From contig JAJYVM010000096.1 in the NCBI GenBank assembly GCA_021792015.1, positions 1 through 10,885 of the forward strand: a stretch of DNA of 10,885 nucleotides, given 5' to 3'. Under the pieces are notes generated by a model that saw only the letters and a program-made list of their open reading frames with translations, had not been told where the DNA came from and did no database searches. Below are positions 1 to 6,901 of this stretch, in pieces; the stretch's first letter is position 1, and every line of letters starts with the position of its first letter. The translations under genes and the position numbers were made by a program. This DNA is from Bacillota bacterium (GTDB lineage Bacteria > Bacillota > Sulfobacillia > RBS10-35 > JAJYVM01).

Positions 1-1
1 C

Positions 2-682
2 CGGGGCGCCATCGCGCACAGCCGGCTGTCCGAAGTCGACGGCATGCCGTTTCTCGGCCTGATCTACGCCCCCGACCACATGGCCGCGCTCGTGCTGAAG
101 CGGATCCTCGACGTCGCCGTGGCGGCCCTGTCCCTCGTGATCGCCAGCCCGTTCCTGGCGCTGATCGCGCTTCTCATCCGCCTGGGTTCGCCCGGCCCAG
201 CCATCTTCCGTCAGGAGCGCGTCGGCCTGCACGGTCGCCGTTTCACCCTGTACAAGTTCCGCACGATGATGGTCGACGCGGAGGAGCAGTTGGGGCAGTA
301 CCTTGCCCGCAACGAGATGCAGGGGCCGGCCTTCAAGCTCCGGGACGACCCCCGCGTCACCGCGGCCGGGCGCTGGCTGCGACGGCTCAGCCTCGACGAG
401 CTGCCGCAGCTGTGGAACGTCCTGGCCGGGGATATGAGCCTCGTGGGTCCAAGGCCCCCCCTCCCGCGGGAGGTGGCTCAGTACGACGGCTGGCACCGGC
501 GACGCCTGAGCGTGCGCCCGGGCATCACGGGGCCCTGGCAGGTGACGGGGCGCAACGACCTGCCCCACTTCGACCGCTGGGTCGAGCTGGAGCTGGACTA
601 CATCGACCACTGGAACCTGTGGCTCGACTTCAAGATCCTGCTGCACACCGTCTCCGAGGTGCTGGCCCTGCACGGTCGCTGA
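2..682 (+). CDS. Polyprenyl-phosphate sugar-1-phosphate transferase, 5'-truncated by window edge
   Basis: This enzyme joins a sugar-1-phosphate from a UDP-sugar to undecaprenyl phosphate at the inner face of the membrane, the first step of capsule or exopolysaccharide repeat-unit synthesis. The frame is open to the left edge, so the N-terminal part (in this family usually several membrane spans and a nucleotide-binding-like domain) lies outside; the ATG at 44 is internal. What is seen: the basic KRILD entry followed by one hydrophobic helix (ALSLVIASPFLALIALLI), then the cytoplasmic catalytic domain with RQERVG, KFRTM, SLDELPQLWNVL with the catalytic Asp-Glu pair, GDMSLVGPRP and PGITGPWQVTGR. 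The C-terminus ends at the normal family position. Gene families WbaP, CpsE, ExoY and EpsL all share this domain, so the sugar (Glc, Gal or other) cannot be read from this half. It lies tail-to-tail with purM. Confidence 0.93.
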   Translation, partial: RGAIAHSRLSEVDGMPFLGLIYAPDHMAALVLKRILDVAVAALSLVIASPFLALIALLIRLGSPGPAIFRQERVGLHGRRFTLYKFRTMMVDAEEQLGQYLARNEMQGPAFKLRDDPRVTAAGRWLRRLSLDELPQLWNVLAGDMSLVGPRPPLPREVAQYDGWHRRRLSVRPGITGPWQVTGRNDLPHFDRWVELELDYIDHWNLWLDFKILLHTVSEVLALHGR

Positions 683-909
683 GGCTCAGCAGCCCCCGGC
701 GACGGGGCCGCGACGCCACCGCAGCCGCCCCGCCGCACCGGCCGCGGCCGGGGTGTGCCGCTCTCTGGGGTGGGATGTTGCGGCACCGGGCGCTTCGCGA
801 CCGCCAGCACCCCGAAGCGGCCGCGCGGATCCGCATCCCGTCCCATCGAGCGGCGCCCAGTGCCAGCCGGGGTCTTTCGACGGGCCACCCGGCGCAAGGG
901 CGGCAGGCC
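683..909. other. Convergent intergenic spacer with GC-rich inverted repeats
   Basis: No gene is supported here. It separates the 3' ends of the sugar transferase (+) and purM (-), so transcription from both sides must stop in it. It holds a perfect 14-bp palindrome at 738-751 (CCGGCCGCGGCCGG) flanked by partly pairing GCAC/GTGC arms, a 7-bp inverted repeat 791-797/813-819 (CGCTTCG/CGAAGCG, 15-nt loop) and a 6-bp one at 866-871/888-893. None is followed by a T-run on either strand, so these are terminator candidates only by position. Confidence 0.4.
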
Positions 910-2004
910 TTATCCGCGGTCGAGCGTCACAACGGCCCCCCCTGGGCAATGAACCAAGGCGCGCCCGCGCGCCGCGGCGTCCCCGGTGGCGTACCCGATG
1001 CGCTGCGCCGGGATGCCGACTGCCTCCGCGCACGCGATCGCCTGCTCGGCTGCCCCTTCCGGCACGACGACGCAGAAGCCGACCCCCATGTTGAACGTGC
1101 GAAACATCTCGAGATCGGAGATCCCGCCCAGCTCCTGCATCACGGCGAAGATGGCAGGCCTTTGCGGCATGCGGTCGATGATGAAGCCCACCGCCGGCTG
1201 GTTGAAGCGCAGGAGATTGCCCAGCCCGTCGCCCGTGATGTGGGCAAGGCCGCGCAGCGGGATCTTGCTGCGCCACATGCCCATGACGGCGTCGACGTAG
1301 ATCCGTGTCGGCTCGAGCAGCTCCTCGCCAAGGGTGCGGCCCAGCGCCTCCACGCGATCCTGGTAGCCGATGCCCTTGTCGCGGAAGAGGCGGCGGGCCA
1401 GCGTCATGCCGTTGCTGTGGATCCCGCTGCTGGCCAGCCCCACCACGACGTCGCCGGGCGCGATGGCGGCGCCGTCCACCACCCGATCCAGCGGAACGGT
1501 GCCAAGGCAGGTGCCGACCAGGTCGAATGCGATGTTGCGCTCGCCCGGCTGCAGCAGCTCCGGTACCTGGGCGGTTTCGCCGCCCGGCACGGCGACGTGG
1601 GCCAGCTCGGCGCCGCGGGCCAGTCCCTCCATCAACTGCCGCATCACGTCCCCATCGATGGCGCTGACGGCAAGGTAGTCCAGCAGCGTGATGGGCTCGG
1701 CGCCGACGCACAGCACGTCGTTCACGTTCATCGCGACGCAGTCGATCCCGATCGAGTCGTACCTACCGAGGACCTGTGCCACCAGGACCTTCGTGCCCAC
1801 CCCGTCCGTCGAGATGGCGAGCCCTTGGCCGCCGACGTCCAGCACGGCCGCAAAAAAGCCGTTGCTGACCTTTACCGAGCCGTGACCCGGCGTCCGGACG
1901 CACGTCGCGCCCAGCCGCCGGATGGCGTCGGCAATGACAAGCGCCTCACTGTCTGTGTCGACACCAGCCGACCGATAGGTCAGCGGCTTCCCCTCGCGCG
2001 CCAC
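910..2004 (-). CDS. purM: Phosphoribosylformylglycinamidine cyclo-ligase (AIR synthetase) PurM
   Basis: Cytoplasmic enzyme of purine synthesis that closes the imidazole ring of FGAM with ATP to give AIR. At 364 residues it is slightly longer than the usual 340-350. Visible family motifs: YRSAGVD near residue 10, STDGVGTK at 65-72, GIDCVAMNVND near 86-96, GAEP and LDY near 101-110, GGETAQVP at 141-148, SSGIHSNG at 192-199, APTRIYV-like EPTRIYV, HITGDGLGN and MFRTFNMGVG. The start is GTG at 2004, with a purine-rich AAGGGGTGAG ribosome site just upstream, and an extended -10 promoter about 47 bases away. No other purine gene is adjacent, so it stands alone between polysaccharide genes. The Gly-rich loop normally near residue 45 (GGLGGFGA in E. 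coli) is replaced by a diverged stretch, and the usual HITGGG is HITGDG; the protein is therefore a divergent PurM, but function looks intact. Confidence 0.95.
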   Translation of the reverse strand: MAREGKPLTYRSAGVDTDSEALVIADAIRRLGATCVRTPGHGSVKVSNGFFAAVLDVGGQGLAISTDGVGTKVLVAQVLGRYDSIGIDCVAMNVNDVLCVGAEPITLLDYLAVSAIDGDVMRQLMEGLARGAELAHVAVPGGETAQVPELLQPGERNIAFDLVGTCLGTVPLDRVVDGAAIAPGDVVVGLASSGIHSNGMTLARRLFRDKGIGYQDRVEALGRTLGEELLEPTRIYVDAVMGMWRSKIPLRGLAHITGDGLGNLLRFNQPAVGFIIDRMPQRPAIFAVMQELGGISDLEMFRTFNMGVGFCVVVPEGAAEQAIACAEAVGIPAQRIGYATGDAAARGRALVHCPGGAVVTLDRG

Positions 2005-2050
2005 CTGCTCACCCCTTCACCGTTCCACGGGCCCCTGCCGCCTCATCAAG

Positions 2051-2059
2051 ACTATAGCA
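2051..2059 (-). promoter_or_regulatory. Extended -10 promoter of purM
   Basis: On the minus strand the sequence reads TGCTATAGT, a match to the extended -10 form TGnTATAAT with one mismatch in the hexamer. No good -35 hexamer lies 17 bases upstream, which is normal for extended -10 promoters. The expected transcription start near 2044 would give a leader of about 40 bases before the GTG of purM. No riboswitch (for example guanine or PreQ1 type) is evident in so short a leader. Confidence 0.55.
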
Positions 2060-2164
2060 AGGCGGTGGACCGGCACGACCACGCAACCGCGGGCGGCCCT
2101 GCCGCATAGGCTGGCGGCGTGGACCTGTCCCGACGGAGCCAGCGTGACAGGGGGGTGAGCCAGG

Positions 2165-2578
2165 ATGAGTCCAGCGGAGGACGGGGCGGGCGCCCGACCA
2201 CCTTGGCGCTTTCGCGATCGGTGCATCGTGCTACGTCCGATGATCGACATCTCGAGCCAATTCGGCCCGCCCGGCGGCACCGTATGGATGCGCCGCTTCC
2301 GCCGCAGCGGCTACGAGCTATTCGCGGGTGCCTTGAACCTGCCGCCGCCCCAGACGTTCGGGGCTGCGTTCGATTCTTATGTCCTGACAGGGACGATCAT
2401 CCCGCCGCGCCAGATGGAGGAGATCGCCGAGGGCTTCTGGGTGAAGTCGCCGCGCTCCGAGGACGTGCCGGTTCCACGCGACACCATGTTCGAGGTCCAG
2501 CCGGGCACGGGGTTCACACCCGGGGAGCCTGTCATCCTGCGCGGATCCTTACAGACCAGCAGGCCGTGTTGCCGTTGA
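2165..2578 (+). CDS. Hypothetical protein, probably cut short by an insertion element
   Basis: I do not recognise this 137-residue protein. The ORF has coding-like third-position GC, an ATG, and a strong AGGGGGGTGAG ribosome site about 6 bases upstream, so translation is likely. It begins with a basic stretch (RPPWRFRDRC), then a region with PMIDISSQFGPPGG and VWMRRFRRSGYELFAGALNLPPP, and ends with a motif-like FEVQPGTGFTPGEPVILRG. There is no signal peptide or membrane helix. It runs divergently from purM. The last ten or so codons (QTSRPCCR) overlap the end of the antisense transposase remnant, whose stop lies at 2549-2551, so the native C-terminus was probably replaced when the element inserted. 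It could be an intact small protein, but truncation is more likely. Confidence 0.55.
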   Translation: MSPAEDGAGARPPWRFRDRCIVLRPMIDISSQFGPPGGTVWMRRFRRSGYELFAGALNLPPPQTFGAAFDSYVLTGTIIPPRQMEEIAEGFWVKSPRSEDVPVPRDTMFEVQPGTGFTPGEPVILRGSLQTSRPCCR

Positions 2579-2940
2579 ATGCGATGCGGGTTCGGAATTC
2601 CGGGCCGGCCTGGGATCGGTGAAGCTAGGCGACCGGCTGGCGGCTGCGCCCTGACCGCAGTAGCGTCGCCCGGCCAGGCTCAGCCCAGCCGTCCGCAGCT
2701 TCAGGGCCTTGACGTACGCGGACCGCCAGCGCGTCCGCGCCGCCGCCAGCCCGCCCGCGCCGCCGCCAGCCCGCGCATCAGCACCTGATGCAAGCCGCGG
2801 TTCCACGCGATCTGCCCGATGACCGGCTCCACGGTCTGGTGCAGCCGGTAGCACGCTTGTCCACGTATGGTTCGCAACGTGCGACGCATCCGCCTGCGAA
2901 TGTCCAGATTCTTTGGCGGCCGTCCCGTACCGGCACCGCC
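2549..2940 (-). pseudogene. Remnant of IS1182-like DDE transposase C-terminus, frameshifted
   Basis: On the minus strand from about 2940 the frame reads TGRPPKN, then RMRRTLRTIRGQACYRL followed by HQTVEPVIGQIAWNRG and QVLMRGL. This is the conserved C-terminal block of IS1182-type transposases (RKLRTKRGRALYRxRKxTVEPVFGQIKxxRGxRxFLLRGL in the family, from memory). The glutamate in TVEPV is the position of the third acidic catalytic residue. The N-terminal two thirds of the enzyme are missing: a stop lies at about 2941-2943 with no start. A 20-bp tandem duplication at 2735-2774 shifts the frame; ignoring one copy, the reading continues RTRWRSAYVKALKLRTAGLSLAG to the TAA at 2549. Inverted repeats at the element ends could not be found. 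It is dead and probably old. Confidence 0.75.
2735..2774. repeat. Perfect 20-bp tandem duplication
   Basis: Two adjacent identical 20-base units, 2735-2754 and 2755-2774, each beginning CCGCGCCGCCGCCAG. The unit is not a multiple of three, so it breaks the transposase remnant's reading frame at this point. The pattern is typical of replication slippage in GC-rich DNA. Confidence 0.9.
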
Positions 2941-2964
2941 TCACGCACATCCCGGCCCCACCCC

Positions 2965-2987
2965 CCGTGTGCCCGTTACGCACACGG
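2965..2987 (-). terminator. Hairpin directly after the PHP phosphatase stop
   Basis: An 8-bp perfect stem (CCGTGTGC 2965-2972, GCACACGG 2980-2987) with a 7-base loop abuts the TAG stop at 2988-2990 with no spacer. On the minus strand it is followed by a G-rich run and not by Ts, so it is not a classical intrinsic terminator. It could act as a 3'-end stabiliser or T-less terminator. The placement is what supports it. Confidence 0.45.
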
Positions 2988-3770
2988 CTAGGACGGGATG
3001 GTGGCCGTCGCGTCCGGGTGAAGGAAGGCCGGCTGGGACGCAGCCACTTCGAGCCATGGCCGCGCGGCGTCCGGGGTGGTCAGGACCGGCGGGCGCCGGC
3101 GCATGTCGTGCGCGTCCGATCCGAGACAGGCGATCCAGCCACGCCGGAGCCAGCCGTCGAGGACTCGCCGGCCCGGTGCCCTGCGGCCGATCGCGTTGGC
3201 GTTGACCTGGAAGGCGGCGCCGGCGGTCACCATCTCCGTGGCCAGCTCGGCACGCGACACCAGGACCGTGCGCTCGACATGGGCGATGATCGGCGTGAGG
3301 CCACGCAGGCCCAGCTCGAAGAAGGTCTGTCGCCAGAACGGGGGTGGATCGAGCGGAGGCAGCTCGATGAGCACGGCGTGCCCCACATTGCCGAGGCTGA
3401 GAAGCTCCCCTGCGCCCAGGCGGGCGGGGAGGTCCGGGCTCAGGGCGAGCTCCTGTCCCGGGAAGAGCGTGATGCGCAGCCCCTCCCCCTCACAGCGCCG
3501 CCTCAGCTCCGCCAGCCGCTCGAGGATCTCCCCCGCCAGGGTGGGGTAAAGCCCCTCGATGTGATGCGGCGTGGCGATCATGGCACGGGTGCCGTGCTCG
3601 GCTGCCATGCGCACCATGGCGACAGCTTCGTCCATGGACTGCGGTCCGTCGTCGAGGCCAGGCAGGATGTGGCAGTGGCAGTCCCAGCCCCCAAGGGCAG
3701 CCGTCGGCACCGCGGCAGGATCTGCCAGGAAGGGCACGAGCCTGCGCCTCCACGACCGTGCGCACGCCAT
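2988..3770 (-). CDS. CpsB/YwqE-family PHP tyrosine-protein phosphatase
   Basis: A metal-dependent PHP-fold phosphatase that, in Bacillota, removes phosphate from the C-terminal tyrosines of the capsule chain-length kinase (CpsD/YwqD) and so tunes polymer export. At 260 residues it has the family length. Metal-binding motifs are all visible: DCHCHILPGLDDG at 30-42, TPHH at 67-70, GQE at 105-107, IAHVER at 162-167 (HPER in most relatives) and GSDAHD at 217-222. The ATG at 3770 has only a GGAAGG two bases upstream; GTG at 3737 (removing 11 basic residues) has GGAGG about 10 bases upstream and fits the -10 box at 3779-3784 better, so the true start may be 3737. The partner kinase is not in the window. 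It diverges from the GT4 gene to the right across a 360-bp spacer. Confidence 0.92.
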   Translation of the reverse strand: MACARSWRRRLVPFLADPAAVPTAALGGWDCHCHILPGLDDGPQSMDEAVAMVRMAAEHGTRAMIATPHHIEGLYPTLAGEILERLAELRRRCEGEGLRITLFPGQELALSPDLPARLGAGELLSLGNVGHAVLIELPPLDPPPFWRQTFFELGLRGLTPIIAHVERTVLVSRAELATEMVTAGAAFQVNANAIGRRAPGRRVLDGWLRRGWIACLGSDAHDMRRRPPVLTTPDAARPWLEVAASQPAFLHPDATATIPS

Positions 3771-3778
3771 CGCCTTCC

Positions 3779-3784
3779 AGTATA
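3779..3784 (-). promoter_or_regulatory. Possible -10 box for the PHP phosphatase
   Basis: The minus strand reads TATACT, five of six matches to TATAAT. No good -35 is visible at 16-18 bases upstream. If real, transcription would begin near 3772, almost on the ATG at 3770, which favours the downstream GTG at 3737 as start or implies a nearly leaderless message. Confidence 0.35.
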
Positions 3785-4132
3785 GTCCCGCACGCGGACC
3801 TGGCAGTGCCGGCGATGTGAAAAAGATCCATCCCTGTCGAATGAGCGCGCGGTGATGGGATTCACGTCAGGTTCGCGTTGGCGCTGCGGGCTCGCAGCGC
3901 AGGGTGGAGATGCTCGGGATCGGCCCACGCTTGGCTGGTGAACGCCCTGTGGCGCGCTTGCCGGCCGGACCATGGGCACGGCGGCCTCGCCCCCTTGGGC
4001 CGACCCACGCCGGGGGGCTGTGCCGTGCGCACCGCAGCGCGGAGTACCGTGGCGCCGCCAGCCCCCGGCACCTGAGCGCGTGCGCCCCCAAGAGCCCGGT
4101 GGTGGCGCACGGCCGGCCGGAGGTTGGAAGCG
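3785..4132. other. Divergent intergenic region with an 8-bp hairpin
   Basis: No gene is supported in these 348 bases; the long frames crossing it on both strands have no family content. It separates the divergent phosphatase and GT4 genes and so should hold promoters for both. At 3881-3900 there is a perfect 8-bp inverted repeat (GCGCTGCG, loop GGCT, CGCAGCGC) without a T-run. A weak TATGCT at 4150-4155 inside the start of the GT4 frame could be its -10. I looked for a riboswitch pattern and found none I could defend. Confidence 0.4.
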
Positions 4133-5407
4133 ATGCCCGGACGAGGGTGTATGCTGACCTTGTGTGCGGCAGGCCGGGCGACATGGTCAGCATGTGTGGC
4201 GGGTGAGGAAGCAACGTCGAAGCCACCGCGAGATGGCATCCTCTTCGTCGACCATGCGGGCGTGCTGGGCGGGGCCGAGCTCTCCCTCCTCGACATCGCG
4301 CGCCATTATCGGGACACCTCGGCGGTGGTCCTGCTGGCCGACGGACCCTTCCGACCCGCCCTCGAGGAAGCCGGCGTCCACGTCGACGTGCTGCTGGCCG
4401 AGCCCCGCCTCCGGGCCGTTCGCCGGTCGAGTGGCGTTGGCGGCGCCTTGGCCCTGGCGGCCGTGATGCGCGAGTCACGCCGCCTGGCGGAGCGGGCCCG
4501 GTTGTACCGGCTCATCCACTGCAACTCCCAGAAGGCGTTCGTGGTAGGTGCGCTGGCCGGGCGCAGGATCGGCCGGCCGGTGGTCTGGCACCTGCGCGAC
4601 ATGCTGACCGCGGACCACTTCAGCCGCATCGGCCGCCTCGGCGTCGTGCGGCTGGCGAACGCCCTCGCCGCCCGCGTCATCTGCAACTCGCAGGCCACCG
4701 CGGATGCCTTTGTCCGGGCCGGCGGGCGAGCCGGTCTGGTGTCCGTCGTGTATAACGGCATCGACGGCGAGGCCTTCCCGCCGATGGACAGGGAGGCGGC
4801 CCGGCGCCAGCTCGATCTGCCGGCGGGTTGCACCGTCGGCTCGTTCAGCCGGCTCGCGCCGTGGAAGGGCCAGCACGTGCTGCTGGACGCTCTGGCGCAG
4901 CTACCGGACGTCCGGGCGCTGGTGGTGGGGGACGCCCTCTTCGGGGAGGACGCCTATGCCGCGTCGCTGCGGACGCTCTGTGAGCACCACAGGCTCGGCG
5001 ATCGGGTCCGCTTTCTGGGCTTCCGGCGCGACGTCCCCCTGCTCATGGCAGCCTGCGACATCGTGGTGCACACCGCCGTGGCTCCGGAGCCGTTCGGCCG
5101 GATGGTGGTGGAGGGGATGCTGAGCGGCCGGCCCGTCGTCGCTGCTGACGCCGGTGGCGTGCGGGAGATCGTCACCGATGGTCGGACGGGCTGTCTGATC
5201 CCACCGGGCGACGCGGGGGCGCTTGCGGTGGCCATCCGGGCCCTGCTGGCCGACCGGCCGGCGGCCGATCGCCTCGCGGCCACCGGTCGCGCGTGGGCGC
5301 TGGCCCGTTTCAGCCGCGACCGCATGCTCGCGGACTTCGATCAGGTGATCGCGCAGGTCATGTGCGCGCGTCGGCGGACCCCCGCCGCGGCGGACGCCGC
5401 GCATTAG
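4133..5407 (+). CDS. GT4-family glycosyltransferase
   Basis: A GT-B fold retaining glycosyltransferase that moves a sugar from a nucleotide donor onto the growing lipid-linked oligosaccharide at the cytoplasmic membrane face. Seen: N-terminal first strand and acceptor loop ILFVDHAGVLGGAE, linker ICNSQATADAF, the donor-domain entry FSRLAPWKGQHVLLDAL, FLGFRRDVPLLMAACD, and the E-x7-E signature in PEPFGRMVVEGM followed by GRPVVAADAGGVREIV. The start chosen is ATG 4133, 9 bases after GGAGG at 4119-4123; TTG 4124 is too close to that site. The first strand begins about 36 residues in, so a later start such as GTG 4196 is possible. The 3' end overlaps the 3' end of ugd by 50 bp on the opposite strand. 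Donor and acceptor cannot be read from sequence. Confidence 0.93.
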   Translation: MPGRGCMLTLCAAGRATWSACVAGEEATSKPPRDGILFVDHAGVLGGAELSLLDIARHYRDTSAVVLLADGPFRPALEEAGVHVDVLLAEPRLRAVRRSSGVGGALALAAVMRESRRLAERARLYRLIHCNSQKAFVVGALAGRRIGRPVVWHLRDMLTADHFSRIGRLGVVRLANALAARVICNSQATADAFVRAGGRAGLVSVVYNGIDGEAFPPMDREAARRQLDLPAGCTVGSFSRLAPWKGQHVLLDALAQLPDVRALVVGDALFGEDAYAASLRTLCEHHRLGDRVRFLGFRRDVPLLMAACDIVVHTAVAPEPFGRMVVEGMLSGRPVVAADAGGVREIVTDGRTGCLIPPGDAGALAVAIRALLADRPAADRLAATGRAWALARFSRDRMLADFDQVIAQVMCARRRTPAAADAAH

Positions 5408-6782
5408 CCGCGGCCTCCCTGCCCTGGCTCGCGGCGGCGGCCTCCGGGGCGGCGCGCGGGTGCCCGGCACGCCCCACCCCCATGTACGTCATGTGCGGGA
5501 AGGCCGCCGGGTCCAGGGCGTTGCGCCCGTCGAAGACCAGCCGGCCGCGCATGCCGGCCAGGTCCTCCTCCCGGAGCGCCACATACGCTGGCCACTCCGT
5601 CATCACCAGGACGGCGTCCGCGCCGGCGACGGCATCAGCCACGCTGTTCGCCGGGACGGCGGGCGGCGGGGCCTTGGCGGCCACCAGGGGGTCATGGGCG
5701 GCCACCTCGGCCCCGCGGGCGGCCAGATCGGCGATGATGGCAAGGCTCGGCGCCTCGCGCATGTCGTCCGTGCCCGGCTTGAACGCCAGCCCGAGCACGG
5801 CCACACGCTTGCCGGCGAGCCCGCCGGGCAGGGCGCGATCGAGACGCTGGGCGACGCGGGCGGCCTGCAGCTGGTTGACCTCGATGACAGCCTTCAGCAG
5901 CTGAAACGGGTAGCCGCTGTTGCCGGCAATCGCATGCAGCGCGCGCGTGTCCTTCGGAAAGCACGAGCCTCCGTAGCCGATCCCGGCCCGCAGGTACTGC
6001 CGCCCGATGCGGGGGTCGCGACCGATGACCTCCGCCACCTGGTCGATGTCGGCCCCCACAGCGTCACACACATTGGCGATCTCGTTCACAAAACTGATCT
6101 TCAGCGCAAGAAAGGCGTTGGCTGCGTACTTGGCCAGCTCGGCGCTGCTCGGGTCCATCACGAGATACGGCCGGGGCTGCTGGCCCGGCGCCCGCAGGCC
6201 TGGCGGCGGGCCGACCTCGCCGGCCAGGATCGGTCCGTACACATCCCGCAGGCGCTCGGCGGCCGCCGGTTGGCGCGTGCCGACGACGACGCGGTCCGGG
6301 TAGAGGGTATCCAGGAGCGCCTGCCCCTGGCGGAGGAACTCGGGGTTGCTCGCCAGGAGGGTCCCCGCGGGCAGGCTGGCGGCGATTTGGTCGAGGGTCC
6401 CCACGGGAGCGGTGGACTTGTTGACGACAACGGTATCCCCGTCGGGCGAAAGGAGCTCGGCGAGGGAGGTCGTCACACGGTCCAGGCTGCGCAGGTCGGC
6501 TGCCCCGTCCGGCCGCGAGGGGGTGCCGACCGTGATCATGACCACATCGGCGCCGCGGGTCAGGTTCTCGTCGAGCGCTCGGCGGAAGCTCAGGCGCGGG
6601 GTGAGGTGGCTGAGCAGGGTCTCGACGCCCGGCTCGTAGAAAGGGGCATGGCCCCGGCGGAGGTCCTCCAGCCGTTGGCCGTCGACCTCGACGCCGCAGA
6701 CGTCGTGGCCGATCCAGGCCATGGCGAGCGCAGTGGCCAGACCCACGTACCCCATGCCGACGATCGTGATCCGGGCGATGAT
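5358..6782 (-). CDS. ugd: UDP-glucose 6-dehydrogenase, probably with a non-canonical ATC start
   Basis: Oxidises UDP-glucose twice with NAD+ to UDP-glucuronate, a donor for acidic polysaccharides. Seen: NAD-binding VGMGYVGLATALAM, ITVGTP, NKSTAPVGT, SNPEFLRQGQA, PDRVVVG, the central helix block LALKISFVNEIANVCD, the catalytic cysteine in GYGGSCFPKDT, and the C-terminal domain LGLAFKPGTDDMREAP. The first standard start is ATG at 6755, but it would drop the first beta strand and the first glycine of GxGxxG. In-frame codons upstream encode IIARITIVG, and an AGGGAG site sits 6 bases before an ATC at 6782, so I place the start there. An extra Pro-rich insert lies before LVMD, and a 35-residue Ala/Arg-rich tail follows the usual end and overlaps the GT4 gene antisense. 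If only standard starts are allowed, use 6755. Confidence 0.95.
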   Translation of the reverse strand: MIARITIVGMGYVGLATALAMAWIGHDVCGVEVDGQRLEDLRRGHAPFYEPGVETLLSHLTPRLSFRRALDENLTRGADVVMITVGTPSRPDGAADLRSLDRVTTSLAELLSPDGDTVVVNKSTAPVGTLDQIAASLPAGTLLASNPEFLRQGQALLDTLYPDRVVVGTRQPAAAERLRDVYGPILAGEVGPPPGLRAPGQQPRPYLVMDPSSAELAKYAANAFLALKISFVNEIANVCDAVGADIDQVAEVIGRDPRIGRQYLRAGIGYGGSCFPKDTRALHAIAGNSGYPFQLLKAVIEVNQLQAARVAQRLDRALPGGLAGKRVAVLGLAFKPGTDDMREAPSLAIIADLAARGAEVAAHDPLVAAKAPPPAVPANSVADAVAGADAVLVMTEWPAYVALREEDLAGMRGRLVFDGRNALDPAAFPHMTYMGVGRAGHPRAAPEAAAASQGREAAANARRPPRRGSADART

Positions 6783-6788
6783 GGATCG

Positions 6789-6794
6789 CTCCCT
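6789..6794 (-). promoter_or_regulatory. Ribosome binding site that decides the ugd start
   Basis: AGGGAG on the minus strand, six bases upstream of the ATC codon at 6780-6782. No comparable site lies before the ATG at 6753-6755. This supports initiation at ATC, or a sequencing or assembly error in a codon that is really ATG, GTG or TTG. Confidence 0.55.
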
Positions 6795-6901
6795 ATGGCA
6801 AGTTTCGTGCTTCCCGGACGCAGTTCGCAGTGCCGGGGCCGCGGTCCTGCCAAATGGTAGGAGGAAGCGTGGGGAAAGGGGTTGGGGAGGCGGTGGCGGG
6901 G

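Noticed and set aside
412..2109. A 565-codon open frame on the plus strand
   Set aside because: It overlaps the sugar transferase 3' end and lies antisense to all of purM; it has no family content and is a typical GC-rich shadow frame.
3960..4080. Possible riboswitch upstream of the GT4 gene
   Set aside because: I compared by eye with the c-di-GMP-I pattern because of its GC-rich paired look, but the conserved core bases are not there.
3867..4478. A 203-codon minus-strand frame filling the divergent spacer
   Set aside because: Low-complexity Arg/Pro/Gly translation overlapping the GT4 N-terminus; no start signal or family content.
5460..6860. A 466-codon open frame on the plus strand
   Set aside because: Antisense to ugd over nearly its whole length; Ugd motifs on the other strand are unmistakable.
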